In this document: piece by piece, positions 12,657 to 25,843 of the stretch | Layout: each line of letters starts with the position of its first letter | How positions within the stretch are numbered: the stretch's first letter is position 1 | DNA from: Siphonodentalium dalli | Taxonomy: Eukaryota; Mollusca; Scaphopoda; Gadilida; Siphonodentaliidae | Assembly (NCBI GenBank): GCA_032622095.1 | Contig: CP136066.1 | Span: forward strand, 182,874,716-182,938,715 | Length of the DNA stretch: 64,000 bases | Direction of reading: 5' to 3' | Program-made: the position numbers and the translations under genes | Notes under the pieces: model-generated | Databases searched by the model: none | Told to the model about the DNA's origin: nothing | What the model saw: only the letters and a program-made list of their open reading frames with translations

Positions 12657-13199
12657 TAAAGCGACCTCGTATCGGGGGATAGGACGCTCTCGAGACAGGG
12701 CCGGATGTTGTTAAATGGACGTGATTAGACGATTTCGCACTACGATCACTGCATAGGTTTTCGGTATGGTCGGTGCCGTCTCATTTTGCTCCCGATGATA
12801 CTATTGGGAGAAAGAAGAGAACGCGAAGCATTAATGCTACTCTTCACAAACATGACTCGGGGGACAAACTGATTATTAGACTATACAGCTTTCCGTCGTC
12901 TTCGCCAGCCAGAAACAATACAATCATTTTGGAAGTCGATATCGTTGCGGTGTGTTAAATGGCCCGAAAATGAGCATTAGCCCGACAGTTTACTAAAGAC
13001 CCGAGACGAAGTCTGATATTGTTTTCGGGTTCAAACAAAGTTATCCATTTTGGGAGTATAGATCTCTCGTTTAAAATGACGATTTCTTACTCCAAACATG
13101 ACTTCGACATCACCAAATTGGATGTCAACATCATTAGCAATACTATACAGCCTTATTCATGATTAGTTCTCCGAGCGATTTATAATTTCCTTGTCTAAA
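12657..13199. other. No recognisable feature
   Basis: No repeat or gene was recognised. One open frame of 61 codons at 12773 shows no motif. Confidence 0.4.
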
Positions 13200-13560
13200 T
13201 CTTTTACATGTAATAATTATACATACTTCAAAGCAGGAGATTGTTTGTGCGTCGTGTTTGTGTATCTCAACAATGAATTAAAGATCGCGGTACCATGTGA
13301 AAGATCTTATATCGATCTACGATAACATCGACCTGCACCTGATGACATTCTCACAACCGGAGTTAAACAAAGTCATCAATATCAACGGCATCGATCTCTC
13401 TTTGAGCACACTCATCGTCATCAATATCGATCTGTATCGATCTCCCGTTAAGCATCACATTAGTGGTTTAAAATTACGACATCGTATACACCAAACTGAA
13501 CTTAGAAGATGCCCAAATATAGCCCTAGAACGACTAATAATATACAGGTCTGAATAGCTA
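13200..13560 (+). repeat. Dispersed repeat (TGATGACATT family), copy 1
   Basis: The ordered phrases ATTATACATACTTC, GTGTATCTCAACAATGAATT, CACCTGATGACATT, AAACAAAGTCATCAATATC and ATCGATCTC also occur at 15270-15540, 15600-15822 and, partly, 17810-17930. The copies are degenerate and encode nothing in common. Confidence 0.75.
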
Positions 13561-14279
13561 GTCTGAATAGATATTATACATGTATGTACATACATATGAT
13601 TCACAACTTGAACGAGGGATCTTGTGAAGGAGTGTGTATATATTTTATACATATAATTATTATTTCACCCAAAGGGAGACTATAACTTGGGAATGTTGGA
13701 TTTTACTGTGTCAACAGATTTCACATGATTGTGTCTCTTGGTTAACCAATATGAATAAATGTTAGCTCGAATTACCATTGCTTTTCTTTGTTATCATATC
13801 GAATCGTATTAAACCAGCTCCGAATCGGATCAAACCAGCCCAATATATATTGGCATGTGTCAATGGTACAACTGTATACCGAGAACAATCAGCAACAAGA
13901 AATAAAGATGCATGCATCAGATCGCCCATGAATTATGAATTATTACTTTTAAAATCTGATACAATGTATGATGTATTAAATAACGTGATATATTAAAGTA
14001 AACGATATATACTATACATGTTAACTATATATCTCTCTTTAAAAGGGGCAATGCGCAATTATTAATTTTATACTTGTTCTTGGTAACCACTTAATGAGTA
14101 TTGTAAATGAAGTTTGTGACGTGAAATGAAGTTAAACTTGATACGATATTTTCTACATGGACGGAACTTTGTAGTGGCGTATTTACGATGAGAAGAAGCA
14201 AATAGTTAATTAAAAGTAGAATAGTTAATAATATTACTGACCTTTAGTAAAGTAAATAGGTTTATAAAATGTGAATTAA

Positions 14280-14890
14280 AAAGTGCGTGTGTTCACGGCG
14301 GGTCACAAGTAGGGACGCAGTGACAGGGGTTGGGGTGTACGTACGTACACTATCGGGTCTATTCGAAAATTTCATGTGCATGTTTTCACGCCTGGTCATC
14401 ACATGTAAGGACGCGGCGACAGGCGGTTGGGTGCACGTATGTATTTTTTTATAATATTGATTGTGACACTGCCGGGTCTGTTTGACAATTTCATGTGCAT
14501 GTTCTCACGACTGGTTAGATGTAGGGACGCATCGACATGGGATTGACGTGTACGCACTTATATTACATGGGTTCATGTCTGTTTGAACATTTCATGTCCA
14601 TGTTTTCACATGTTACAATATGTCCCGTGTAGAGACGTAGCAACATGGGGTTAGGGTATACGTACGTATATTGCATGGGACACTGTCTGGTATATTTGAT
14701 TATTTCATGTATATGTCATCAAGGCTGATCACATCGTCACATAGGCATGGGACAGGGTGTAGAGGCGTACGTATATTTGTATTGCATGCAACACTGTCGG
14801 GTCGGTTTGAACATTTCATGTGTATGTTCTCATGGCTGGTCACAGCGGCGTGGTATAAGGGGTTGGGTATACATACTTTCATTGCATTTG
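14280..14890 (+). repeat. Degenerate tandem repeat, ~110-120 bp unit, about five copies
   Basis: Each unit has GTAGGGACGC, then GACAGGGGTTGGG or similar, a GTACGTACGT stretch, CACTGTCGGGTCTGTTT and TTTCATGTGCATGTT. The units are heavily diverged, and the apparent ORFs on both strands (14671-14910) follow the repeat. Confidence 0.7.
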
Positions 14891-15269
14891 ATTATATAGG
14901 CAGTATTTGATATATCTCAAATTGCATATGTATATTTGTGGTGACAACTATATAAGTTAACGTTTCTTTTCCGAATTCCGGATACATGAACCTCAGCATC
15001 CATCTTGGATTTTATTCTTTGGATCATTAAAGTCTTTGAAATACGTTACAGTCCTGCACCTGTCCGTCTGCATATTGGATATCACGATTTGAATCTATCG
15101 GCAAACTATAGAGCCCACATTATAAACACCATGTGGTTGGTCGTGAGTGCACCAGAGACCTCGTTCTGATAGATGCGTATATTTGACGTTATAATATGTA
15201 TAACATTTCCCCAATGTACGTGACTAATTTTTTGTAAAATAATTCATGGGCGATCTGATGCATGCATCT

Positions 15270-15822
15270 TCTTTTCTTGTACACACTTCAGAGAAGGAAC
15301 TTGTTTGTGTGTCTTGTTTTTTGGTATCTCAACAATGAATTAAAGGTCGCGGTAACAATGCAATATATCTTATATTGATACGGAAACATTGCTCCACACT
15401 TGATGACATTTTCACAAGAGGGTTAAAACAAAGTCATCAATAGCGAGGATATCGATCTCCCGTTAGCAAGGTTTAAAATTGCGAAATCTTATACTCCAAA
15501 CTGCACTTAGAAGATGCCCAAATATAGTCATAAAGTAATAGCATACAGGTTATAGCTACTATATACATATTAACTTGAGGGAGTTTGTCTAAATGCTATA
15601 CACATAATTATTATACACACTTCAGAGAAGGAGCTTGTTCGTGTATCTCAACAACGAATTAAGGGTCGCGGCACCATGCTATATTGATCTAGGACATCAC
15701 CACCTCACACCTGATGACATTTTGACAAACGACGTTAAACAAAGTCATCAATATCGATTATATCGATCTCTCTTGGAAAACATGCATCCGGATCAATATA
15801 GAGGGTATCGATCTCCCGTTAA
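15270..15822 (+). repeat. Dispersed repeat (TGATGACATT family), copies 2 and 3
   Basis: Two successive copies (about 15270-15540 and 15600-15822) of the repeat at 13200-13560, in the same orientation. The second is interrupted at its end by the TTAA element that begins at 15823. Confidence 0.75.
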
Positions 15823-16293
15823 GCCTTTCAGTGCCAAGTCCGATTTTTGTATCTAACCAATATACCCTGTGCCAATGCATTCTCTTATATATGCGAGTCG
15901 ACCATAGGTCGCCTCGCATATATAATAAGAGAATGCATTGGCCTAACAAATTTTCATCATTTGTTATTATTTTTTACAATTTGTTACAATTTTAATTTTA
16001 TTTTCTTATATTCTACTCTCTTTCAGTGCCAGACTTATTTGGTAGGTTTAGTGCCAGGGAATCTTACGTTTTTCATGGGCATCAAAATTATTACTATGAA
16101 TACTTGGTGATAGTTTTGAGTTATAATATGCCCTAAGGTTTTATCCAGCTTGCTTTTAAATTCGCTATAGCATGCTTAAGCATACCCAAAACAATTTAAA
16201 CCCAAAAAAAATATCAATTTTTTTTTTTTTTTAGGGCCGATTTTACAGACCGTAAATTAGGGCCGATGAGATCGGCCCCTGGCACTGAAAGGG
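15823..16293 (+). mobile_element. TTAA-flanked piggyBac-like MITE, CAGTGCCAG type, copy 1
   Basis: 471 bp between TTAA at 15819-15822 and TTAA at 16294-16297. The right terminus reads CTGGCACTGAAAGGG. The left terminus is the complement with one change (GCCTTTCAGTGCCA). A long hairpin sits at 15871-15942, 72 bp with a 3 bp insertion in the right arm. A second internal CTTTCAGTGCCAG follows at about 16020. TTAA duplication with CCC termini is the hallmark of piggyBac. No transposase is present. Confidence 0.85.
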
Positions 16294-16297
16294 TTAA

Positions 16298-17809
16298 GCA
16301 TCTTGAGTGGAATTCGACGTGCATGTGTTCATGCGGAAAACGTTAATGCCTGTACAACAACTATCACCAACTCATACATGAAACATTTATTGACTTAGTA
16401 AATGATAACTTTAGAACAAATAACGGTACTTTTTCGTAACAGCATCAGTTTGACCTACTAGTACCATAACAATTCAGCAGGACCCATGCACTAACAACAT
16501 AGCACATTAGCAGGATCATTTGACAAGGGGTGGTAGCTATTGTTGACAAGTCTCTCTGGCTCGAAATTACTGTTGTCCACCAGAATCAATATGGGAGATT
16601 TAGGGGAATGATACCCCGTTGTGGAACCTTATATTGCATATATATATGAGGTATAGTCGCGGTCGTGAATTGTATACGATTATTTAATAAAATACATGTA
16701 AGCACAAATATCACTAATTTCCAATGGACAAAATGTGTTCCTTCCTCCTAACATGCCGTTATCGTGTCTTAGATGGTATCTACATGTAGTTACGGGACTG
16801 TCCAAACCAATACCAATGTGTCGTCAGTCCTAGTCGATTCCTATATCATGTCGTCGTTTCTGTGTTGCTCGAGGATGCACTGTACAGGGCGCGTTTGTTG
16901 TGACCGAATGGTGTATCGGATAACTTTCTAAGGGAAAATTGACCACTTGAAGTTCAAATAGGCTTATCCCATCGCCAGCTGGACTTACATGCAGTTAACA
17001 CAATCACCTATGCATGGCAAATTAGTAGTCGATTGTAACCTAGAACCCTCTCTTTCTATCTGTGTCTCAGCTGCAATTCGCGATGCTTGTCGTGGATTAG
17101 GTTGATGTATGGGTGGATGTTTTAATGATGGTACGCGGGTCAATTTATACGTATTTTTCTAGTGATGCAGTCATGACTGTGTAGATGGCAGACATTAACT
17201 TATCTTGTCATTTCTAACAACATCAGTATACATGTTCCAAGCATTGTTCAGGATGGGCCGAAAAATCTTTTGGACAATTATTTGGCCAATTCTGATATTA
17301 TTTTTGTTTGCCAAATTAAACATCATTTTCTAGTCTCACAACTAATGAATATTTTGGTTTTATTTAACATCTAACATCCTATATAATTATCTAGACTTCT
17401 TTAATCCCACCATTGTTACTTGACAATATACCACCACCCACCATCAACCATTCACCATCAGCCAAAGTATTCATTTGTGTTAATTATCATTACTGTTTGA
17501 TAGTGTACTGCCATGAGTGCCTTTTGTTATTCATTAAGCTGTATCACCTAATCAATTAGCAGGTGCTCATACTATAAATTTGATTATCATGTCGCTCCAG
17601 TTACAAAATCAATTTGGGTTTTTGAATTAGCTTTGGCCAAATGAATATTTTTTGTTTGGTCATTTTAGAAAAAAATGGTCATTGACCAATTTGGCCTATG
17701 ACAGCTTGAACAATGGTTCCAATCCGGTAGAGAGGTTCAGGAAGCTAACATATATTCCCGGTTTGTATCTTAGTACAACAGCCATTGGCACATCATCATC
17801 AGACCGGTT
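16298..17809. other. No recognisable feature
   Basis: AT-rich sequence with a short degenerate direct-repeat flavour and no ORF of note. Confidence 0.4.
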
Positions 17810-17930
17810 CAACATTAGATTATGATGAACACCACCCGCACCTGATGACATTTTTTCACAAACGGCGTTAAACAAAGTCATCAATATTCCGGATATCGAT
17901 CTCTCTTGGAACACAATCATCGTCACAGCG
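17810..17930 (+). repeat. Dispersed repeat (TGATGACATT family), partial copy 4
   Basis: CACCTGATGACATT, then GTTAAACAAAGTCATCAATAT, then ATCGATCTCTCTTGGAA, as in 15690-15780. An adjacent 130-codon minus-strand open frame (17696-18088) overlaps this repeat and is not called. Confidence 0.65.
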
Positions 17931-18540
17931 TGACTTGAGTAGCTCTTCCAGCGAGGTTTATGATTATATACCGGGTGTGACCCCTGGGCGGTCATATTGT
18001 TTTGTGCCGACTTAATTGAGTCGCCCATAACCATTATTGATACCCATTCCGGTTCTGTGATCGTGTTGGTCGTTCCGTGTTTTGCCAATTACCATGATTG
18101 CCCATATTCTCTGGAATAGGAAATGGATCGGGAACACGGAATACCTCGAGGAAATCATAAGGCTCGCGAAACCATCAAATGAGACTACATGGTTCTTTGT
18201 GTAACGTATGACACGCAACCAAAAAACATGTAATCCTTAACGATGCATCATCAGCTGATGGCGAACCACGCATACTGTCACTGCAGTTCCCATTGGGTAT
18301 AAATTACTAAATTGGAGGGTTGGTATCACAATATCCCGCTTCCCACACACGACTGGTCGTTGGTCGCTCAATGGAGTGCAGGTTGTTGCTCATGTTGCAT
18401 GATGCATCATTCATCAACCGGTCACGTGTCATCTATCACTACGAGGCTGGTTCTTATTCCAATGAGCTTGAGTTGGGGAAAGCAAAGAGGAGGGTACCAT
18501 GATCGTATATATGTATCTGCATCAATTGGTCGGTTGTTTC

Positions 18541-19056
18541 CAGGGATGGATGCATTACTTTGCAATGTATTGCATTACCATTTACATTACTTGACATTTG
18601 TTTTGCATTACCATTACTTCCAAAATGAAATGTAATACATTACCGTTACAATTATGCATAATATATACTTGCAATGATTAATCTGTTCTTGTGTATATGT
18701 TATTTATTTATTTTTGGGACATGATTAGACCAATATAAATATTATGGTGCAGCAATGACAATGAAGAAGCAAATAGTCAATTAATGCATAAAATTCAACT
18801 TGAGAGTGGGTTGTGAAATTGGAAGTCAGTCTTGAAGATGTTGATATTACTGTAGAAAAATGTTTACAATTTGCTTTGAGAAATCAGTATATTCCAAAAG
18901 ACAACCAAGGCAGCCATGTTGATGTAATTCAAATGTAGTCCAAATGTAATTTGTATTAAATTGATTTTTGGTGAAGTAATTACTCTGCATTACATGTAAT
19001 GCAAAAAATGTGGCATTGCACATTACTTTGCATTACCATGCATTACCCCATCCCTG
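18541..19056. mobile_element. hAT-type MITE
   Basis: 516 bp. The left end is CAGGGATGG and the right end is its complement (CCATCCCTG, with an extra CCC before it). Both sides are rich in TGCATTACTTTGCATTACC-like subterminal repeats. An 8 bp flanking duplication is present with one mismatch: GTTGTTTC at 18533-18540 and ATTGTTTC at 19057-19064. CAGGG termini with 8 bp duplications are typical of hAT elements. There is no transposase, and the ORFs entering it from 18312 are artefacts. Confidence 0.85.
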
Positions 19057-19064
19057 ATTGTTTC

Positions 19065-20052
19065 TCGGAACTCGGTGGTTGAGGCGTGCAATTCCCAGTA
19101 ATATTACAAGAGATAACAAAAAACCTGATAGCTATGTGATATAGCTGCTGATGTATGTAAACTCCCAGCTAACATATCAACCAATCATGTGTGAGATGGT
19201 AACATATCAACCAAGCATACATGAGATGGTTTTCAGCATGAATTCGCAAGATTCTTTTCTTGAAAACCCTTGTCGTTTCGGTCATATATTGAAGTTACAT
19301 TGACCTACCTATACACCACATTGATTGGTTAATTGTAATGTAATCTCGTTTCAGTCTCGCGAGAAACCATATCACGACGTTGTCAGTTCTATTGGTGAAG
19401 CAAATAAAGGGAGCTAATTTCAATACGACAGATAAATGAATCAGGTTAATACCCCTTTGCACAGAACACCAATACGGGTTGGATACAAAACTACATAAAC
19501 GCTGATATATACACTCATTTGTTGTTGGTTCTATTCGGTTCTTTTTGGAGAAATGTACAATATTTCTCTATATATAACAGTATCTTTTCCCATAACATAA
19601 AACAATTCTTGCACTAGCTTCTAAATATGAGTGAAGTTTACTACCACAGTGTCGAGCGACTCATTGGGAGTGGGACAATCCCCATATTCGTTTGTACTAT
19701 CATCAAATATGCGTAAGTCCGTGCGCTTTGCATTGTTGTCGATACATTCCGCAGCCATATAATGTTAACGTAAATTATACAACTTATACCAGGAACGGCA
19801 TAAAAGACACCAGAGTGCCAATATTGGGACAATTTGACCCACCGCCTGAGTTGGTGCATGCTAATTTTCTGCTTTTAAAAATGAGTCATATTTTCCCGAG
19901 ACGAGTTGAGCATCTTCTAAATAAAATTACAATTATTAATATAATTTCCCATGATAATTTTGATCGACTTGTTGATGTTTATAGTTCACCAAAAAGCGAA
20001 ATTATACTATGGGAGACTCGCATATATAAGATAATTCATTGACACATGCTCT
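19065..20052. other. No recognisable feature
   Basis: No repeat family or gene was identified. The 116-codon ORF at 19692-20042 shows no motif. Confidence 0.4.
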
Positions 20053-20056
20053 TTAA

Positions 20057-20448
20057 CCCTTTACCCAACAGAAGGGCCCTGTGCCAATGCATTCTCTTAT
20101 ATATGCGAGTCGACCATAGGTCGCCTCGCATATATAAGAGAATGCATTGGCTTAACACATTAAAAATTATAAAATTGTTAAAGAATGTAAGAAACAATGG
20201 TAAAAAGTGTTAAAAAAAGATTTTTTTTAGGCCAATGCATCCTCTTATATATGCGAGGCGACCTATGGTCGACTCGCATATATAAGAGAATGCATTGGCA
20301 CAGGGCATAACTGTAACTATCACAATGTGGTCAAGGAGCCGGTTCCAATGATATCCATATTTGTATGATTCTATTGAGACAGACCGAAGATATTTTAGGC
20401 TGTTGAAGCTTTATTTGGCCGGTTTTGGCCGTTTTGTTGGGCAAAGGG
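20057..20448 (+). mobile_element. TTAA-flanked piggyBac-like MITE, ACCCAACA type, copy A
   Basis: 392 bp between TTAA at 20053-20056 and TTAA at 20449-20452. Termini are CCCTTTACCCAACA and the complement with one change. It holds two ~69 bp hairpins (20083-20151 and 20231-20299) in mirror orientation around an AT-rich spacer. A ~140 bp right segment contains CCGGTTCCAATGATATCCAT. The ends and TTAA sites fit a piggyBac-derived non-autonomous element. Confidence 0.9.
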
Positions 20449-20599
20449 TTAATGCTACACCAGCACAGCTCCCGTCACGAAAGGCTTCAATTTGCTTAGA
20501 GAGGCCGTGAGTCGGTTGGGCAATGTGATTACAATAATTGTTAAATTTCCCTACGCCACCACATATGGATGCTATATATATATTTGAGTCATTATAGTT

Positions 20600-22745
20600 C
20601 ACCAAAAATCGAAATTGTACTGTAAGGATTAACCACTCCATGATTGGAGCTTATAATCAACTTTGTTTTCATTTTTGGTGAACTATAATGTATACCATCG
20701 TCCACATCGAATGCTAAAGACAAAGAAAATTTGACTTCCTGATATAAGAAGTGTTATTTAAACCTCGGTGTAGATTGATCCGATTCCCCCATTGTAGTTT
20801 AGATATACAATCGCTCTGAATCAAGCGCGTACTGTGGTGGCTTATAATCAAATTTGTTTTCATTTTGTTTATCCTCTGGCAAACCAGTAATGACAGGAAG
20901 ATGGATCGAAGCAGTCAGATCGAATAACATTTGTGAGGTTTATTTTATTTTATGTCCTAACCCGAACATGTAAAGAAAGGTACTCTGAAATGTGAATATA
21001 GTTTGAGGCAAATATCAAGAATTATAATTTCAGTTCTAAATTATAGGTAATAGCACTACTCAGAGATATCAATAATTCCTGTAGGTCTACATATGTATTA
21101 TAAGTGAAATTGACGCAGAATTATCAGACTTTGAATGCAAATTTAAAATGGCGGTTATCCCTAATGTTATATAGTGGGGCTTTCAGCAATAATCGTGGGA
21201 GTCGTACGTACATGTAGTATGGGCTGTTTGGTTTAAACATATTTTATTGCCATATATACATGTATATATACATACAACAATTGGGATTGGGACACAAGTG
21301 CCGACACTTAGATTTGTCCCGTTCTCAGATAAACAAAGAGGGGTTAGAGAGGCACCGACCGAATCGACAGTGTATTTATAATGTGTAATTGTATACTCCT
21401 GGAGCGGGTTGGACAACGGTGGGGCGTTGTATATGCAGAGCAATAATCTGCGATGTCATTTAGTCAATCTTATAATATATAAATGATTCAGTGAAATCTT
21501 GATTACTGATTACTGAGGGGGCGTGATAAGTACTGCATGGGTTAATGGTCCGATGTGTGGTGAGAGTAGTGGCCAGGTCGGGCAGTGCCTCACTAAACAA
21601 AGTATAATGCGGCAAAAAAAATAAAATATTATTTCATTTAGTACAACAAAGAAAATTATATATTGGGTAACTCCCATACATGTATGTAATTTTTGTTTTG
21701 TATTAGGTTTTGTAATAAGTAAGAAGTTTTGTAGTAAAACTGATCCAAGTCCACTGGGTTCACGAGAATCGTTCTGACAGTTTAATGTATTTATGAACGG
21801 CCATGAACATGTGTATGGGCTGTGGTCTTTGTCGTCGTCTATCTCGATAGACATTGTCTGCTAAAGACAAAGCAAGTTCATTATCCAGATATATGAACTG
21901 TCATTTTAAACTTATAGATGCACACGCGTATAGATCATATTTCCCCTTTGTATAGTATAGGGATACAATCATTTACGTAGTAGAATTATATAACAGGCCA
22001 TTTACATAACCGTTAACTATCAGTTGGTGGCTTATTCTTTTTTTGATCTTCTGGCAAAACATTATTGACAGGAAGATAGATCGAAGGAGTCAGATCGAAT
22101 AACATTTGTGAGGTATATTTTATTTTATGTCAAGAAAGGCGCTCTGAATTGTGAATATAGTTTGAGGATTTTAATAAATTTAGTGGTAATTTTGGGCAAA
22201 ATTTAATTTCAAGAATTTTAATCCAACAAAAGTTAAAGCACTACTCGGCGATATAACATAATTTCTGTAGGTCTACATGTATATTATGAGTGAAATTGAC
22301 GTAGAATTATCAGACTTTGAATGCAAATTAAATAAATGGCAGCGGGTTTTTTTTCTCAGAATAATCGTGGAGCGAATATTGTGCGGGTCATTTTTTTTCT
22401 ATGGGATTCGTAGTATGGGCCGTGGTCTTTGGCATCGTCCATCTCGACATACAGTGTCTACTAAAGTAATTTTAAGGCAAGTTCATGTTCCAGATATATT
22501 AACTGTCATTTTAAACTTAGATGCGCACGCGTTTTGATCATATTTCCCCTTTGTATAGTATAGGGATACAATCATTTACGTATAGATCATATTTCCCCTT
22601 TGTGTAGTATAGGGATACAATCATTTACGTAGTAGAATTATATAACAGGCCATTTACATAAACATTAACTATCAGTTGGTCGCTTATTCTTTATTTGATC
22701 TTCTGGCAAAACATTACTGACAGGAAGATAGATCGAAGGAGTCAA
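20600..22745 (+). repeat. Three tandem diverged copies of a ~0.5 kb segment
   Basis: Copies lie at about 20690-21180, 21815-22390 and 22425-22745. Shared landmarks in order are CTAAAGACAAAG, ACTGTCATTTTAAACTTA, TATAGGGATACAATC, GGCTTATTCTTT, TTCTGGCAAA, GACAGGAAGATAGATCGA and AATAACATTTGTGAGGT. The third copy also has an internal ~48 bp duplication ending CAATCATTTACGTA. ORFs here (for example 22277-22537) differ between copies and are not conserved. Confidence 0.75.
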
Positions 22746-23698
22746 GTCGGGGCGGAGTGTTGCACCCTCAGGGGACCCGTTAACCGGGCTGTGTAATCTT
22801 CTATACCGTTTAGCGTCGGCATGGGAATAACAAATTGGAAACAACATAACACTACCTAGATTGATGGGGTCTTTGTTGAAATATGACTATATATCGCTTG
22901 TTTAGATGAAGCTATGTGGGTGGACTGCACGCGATTGCGTTACAAATACATGTAAACGCATTCTGAGTCATATATGGTAATCTTTGGGTACAATGAACTA
23001 AACAGCGACACAAATAAAAGGATATTTCACATTATATCATACATGTACATTTTCTCTATTCGGTGGTTTACATATCAAAAATAGAACTGGAAGGGTACTG
23101 TAACAACTCCATACAGCTCTAATTTCGACTCTTAAATCATCCCAACGACAGGTCTATACTTGTATTCATTTTTATTTTACATAATAATGTGGAACTTATA
23201 TCATATTCATATACGCCAACATTGTAACGACACCCAGACCATGTAGTGTTTCTGAATACCAAGATTACACCACGGGTGGGATCGACGGTTTATCGCATGT
23301 ACGAGCGTTAGTGAGTGTGGTAAACCATCAATCCCACGAGTGTATGTCAATCCATGCGAGGTAGAAATAAAATCGATATATGTAACTTTAAAATCATTAT
23401 TGCACAATGGTGGTACATGTTGATATGCTGCGCGCTCGCGGTATTTTACTAAGGGAATCATATTCCCAACTTTGCTATGTTTGTGTACCTGGAGAGAACC
23501 TTGCAGCTATAATGTTCAGAGCTTGTTCTAAGTGTTTGAAGCGGCGGATACACATTATGCGTTATTTCCGTCATTGTTAACGCGAGCACGTTATCTCAGG
23601 CACTTAAAAGAACAAAGCTTCCATTCATTCCGCGAAGCCATTTCCCCTCAAGGTTACTTTCATTCGGTGGTAGGTTTCACAATATGGTGCCGGATATT
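22746..23698. other. No recognisable feature
   Basis: No repeat family or gene was recognised. A short inverted phrase around 23265-23335 (ACGGTTTATCGCATG against GGTAAACCATCAATCC) is imperfect. Confidence 0.35.
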
Positions 23699-24045
23699 TA
23701 CAGAATGAGGTCCCCAGAATGTGACACCACCCGCACAGCGGGCTAGCATCAATAAATTCGCTTTTAAACTTAAACTAAAGTTATATATCTCCATTTCTCC
23801 TAAAAACATTATTACAATCCTTTCCCGTCTGATCGATACCCCTCCCTCACTTATTGGGGAAGGGGCATGTCGACAATGAGGAGAAGACTTCATATAAGCC
23901 ATCGGGCTTGTTGTCTGATCCTCATTTCCATACATTATCTCTTCTATTTGCATATTTGTATCATCTGTATATTATGTTATGTTGGATTTGGAAATAAAAA
24001 TAATTATGTTTACACTAAATTCGCTTTCTGTGGACCTCGTTCTGC
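23699..24045. repeat. Inverted-repeat element, GTCCCCAGA type
   Basis: The left arm GAATGAGGTCCCCAGAATG (from about 23704) pairs with a right arm CTTTCTGTGGACCTCGTTCTG (about 24022-24042). Interior phrases (CCCGCACAGCGGGCTAGC) resemble the centre of the palindrome at 24263-24382, so the two are probably related. Confidence 0.5.
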
Positions 24046-24262
24046 GTGGCCTCGTCTGCTATGTGAGACATTGATTCAGATTTAAGTTGTCAGATTGTGA
24101 AGATGGCGATGTGCACCCATTTGGGCACCTCGATTATGTATTGTGTCGTCTGCCAATTTGGGAATATAGAGAAACTAAATTTCAAATGAAAAAAAAGGAC
24201 TTTCTAAAGAAGTTTTTAAAGAATCGAAACTAAACAACTTGTTAACTTGATAATAAAGATAC

Positions 24263-24382
24263 TTTGCAGAAATGATTATGCCTATAAGCAATATTTGGTC
24301 CCCAGAGGGTGAATTTAGTTATGCTAGTCCGCTGTGCGGATAGCGTCACTAAATTAGCCCTCTGGGTCCAAATTCTGCAAAT
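24263..24382. repeat. Palindromic element, ~120 bp
   Basis: Arms TTTGCAGAA, ATTTGG and CCCAGAGGG, then AATTTAGT and GCTAG with TCCGC, face the complement across a 3 nt loop at about 24333. The inner stem (24297-24369) is nearly perfect. It is probably a hairpin MITE, and no gene is involved. Confidence 0.7.
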
Positions 24383-24928
24383 TACCACCATATTTTGAGG
24401 CCTGGTTGGTGGAACAATTGAACTCATTGACACTCGTCAAATAAAATTAATTTATGTCTGCAGTCGTAAATTCAATATCATTATAATTACCATGTTGTTT
24501 GCATTGTTCATAGAGCACATGAGTATATTTTTGCACTAATCTATGCCTAATTTCATTCATTTGTTGCTTAGATTCTGTTAATGATAAAAGGAGATGATCC
24601 CATAAATGACCGGATTTAGTGTACAATACCCCTTTTATACGATTTCTCTGGCTTGTTGACGTCGAAGGAAACTTGGACTAATCGACGATCAAGATAATAG
24701 AGAGTTTCCACATCATGGTCCATATAATGTTACTGGAAATATTGAACTCTTGATCTCAGCTAAACCCCATTATTTACTCAATATTGATCGAAAATCCAAA
24801 ATATAAAATAACTGTATGCAGCTGAAATTATACGTCTAGTTGAAACTGATACCGGTACTGGACTGCATGGCAAAATGGCAGTTTGCATGGACAGTACACA
24901 ATGAGGCAAATTGGGGGTCGTTAAGTTG

Positions 24929-25300
24929 AAGTGATGTGAAACACTCCGGCATGGTGATCAAATAGAAATGGTGAATAATCTTGTTCCAAGTAGTATTTTT
25001 TACAAATAGTATATCCAAAGTGACAACACATACCGTCCTTCTTATATATGAATTAAATGCGGTGACTCTCGATGGCGAAATCATTTTCGTTAGTTTATCG
25101 CCGATAGATGCGTCCCGAATCGAGTAGTAAATATTTACAATTGAGCATAGTTCTGACAATGTTTTCTGTGGAGTCCTACTGTCGATTTGCTTCAAATTTT
25201 CAGCGATGTTAGTAGAATGTTACATTCCTCCAGTTGTCAAAGCGCCTGAATACTAACTTATCAGTTTCACGCACCCGAACAAGTCCATAATATGTCTTTA
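24929..25300 (+). repeat. 372 bp direct repeat, copy 1 (second copy at 36259)
   Basis: It is collinear with 36259-36630, with no indels and only a few substitutions by eye, starting AAGTGATGTGAAACACTCC and ending AAGTCCATAATATGTCTTTA. The second copy lies inside a TIR element in the next intron of the candidate gene. The 119-codon minus ORF over this copy (24836-25195) is broken in the other. Confidence 0.85.
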
Positions 25301-25614
25301 AACTTTCAAGCTTTAAAACATGTCACTTTCAGAAGGCAATCGACTCGCGACTGGACATTCGAAAACTAAATGGTCTCGTCCTTCGGGCTCGATGATATAG
25401 TTTCCGAATGTCCAGTAGCTCATCCATTAACTTTAACAGAAACAAAGAGGCATCTCACAGATTACAATAATAGTCGACGCCATTTTGCCCCGCTACCTTG
25501 TCACGCATATATACTAGTAACTGGAAAACCGTGGCGACTTTTAACAAGCAACCACTGAACATCAAATAATTGCACGTTGAGGAATATAGGCCCTATAGGT
25601 GTATGGCCGTCTGT

Positions 25615-25843
25615 CGAACCCTCGGACTATTGAACCCTCGAACTATATGAACCCTCGGACTACGGAACCCTCGAACTATCGAGTCCTCGGACTATTGAAC
25701 CCTCGGACTACGAAACATCGTACTATTGAACCATCGTACTATCGAACCCTCGGACTATTGAACCCTCGGACCATTGAACCCTCGGACTATTGAACCGGCG
25801 GACTATTGAACCCTCAAACTATTGAACCCTCGGACTAACGTAC
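25615..25843 (+). repeat. Minisatellite, ~15-16 bp unit, about fifteen copies
   Basis: Imperfect repeats of GAACCCTCGGACTATT. The 64-codon frame across it (NPRTIEPS-like repeats) is a repeat artefact. Confidence 0.9.

Noticed and set aside
21183-21443. Minus-strand frame with a CTCCAG acceptor-like site and a GTATGT donor-like site
   Set aside because: It lies between degenerate tandem copies, has no partner exon, and a similar segment near 22750 is not open in the same frame.
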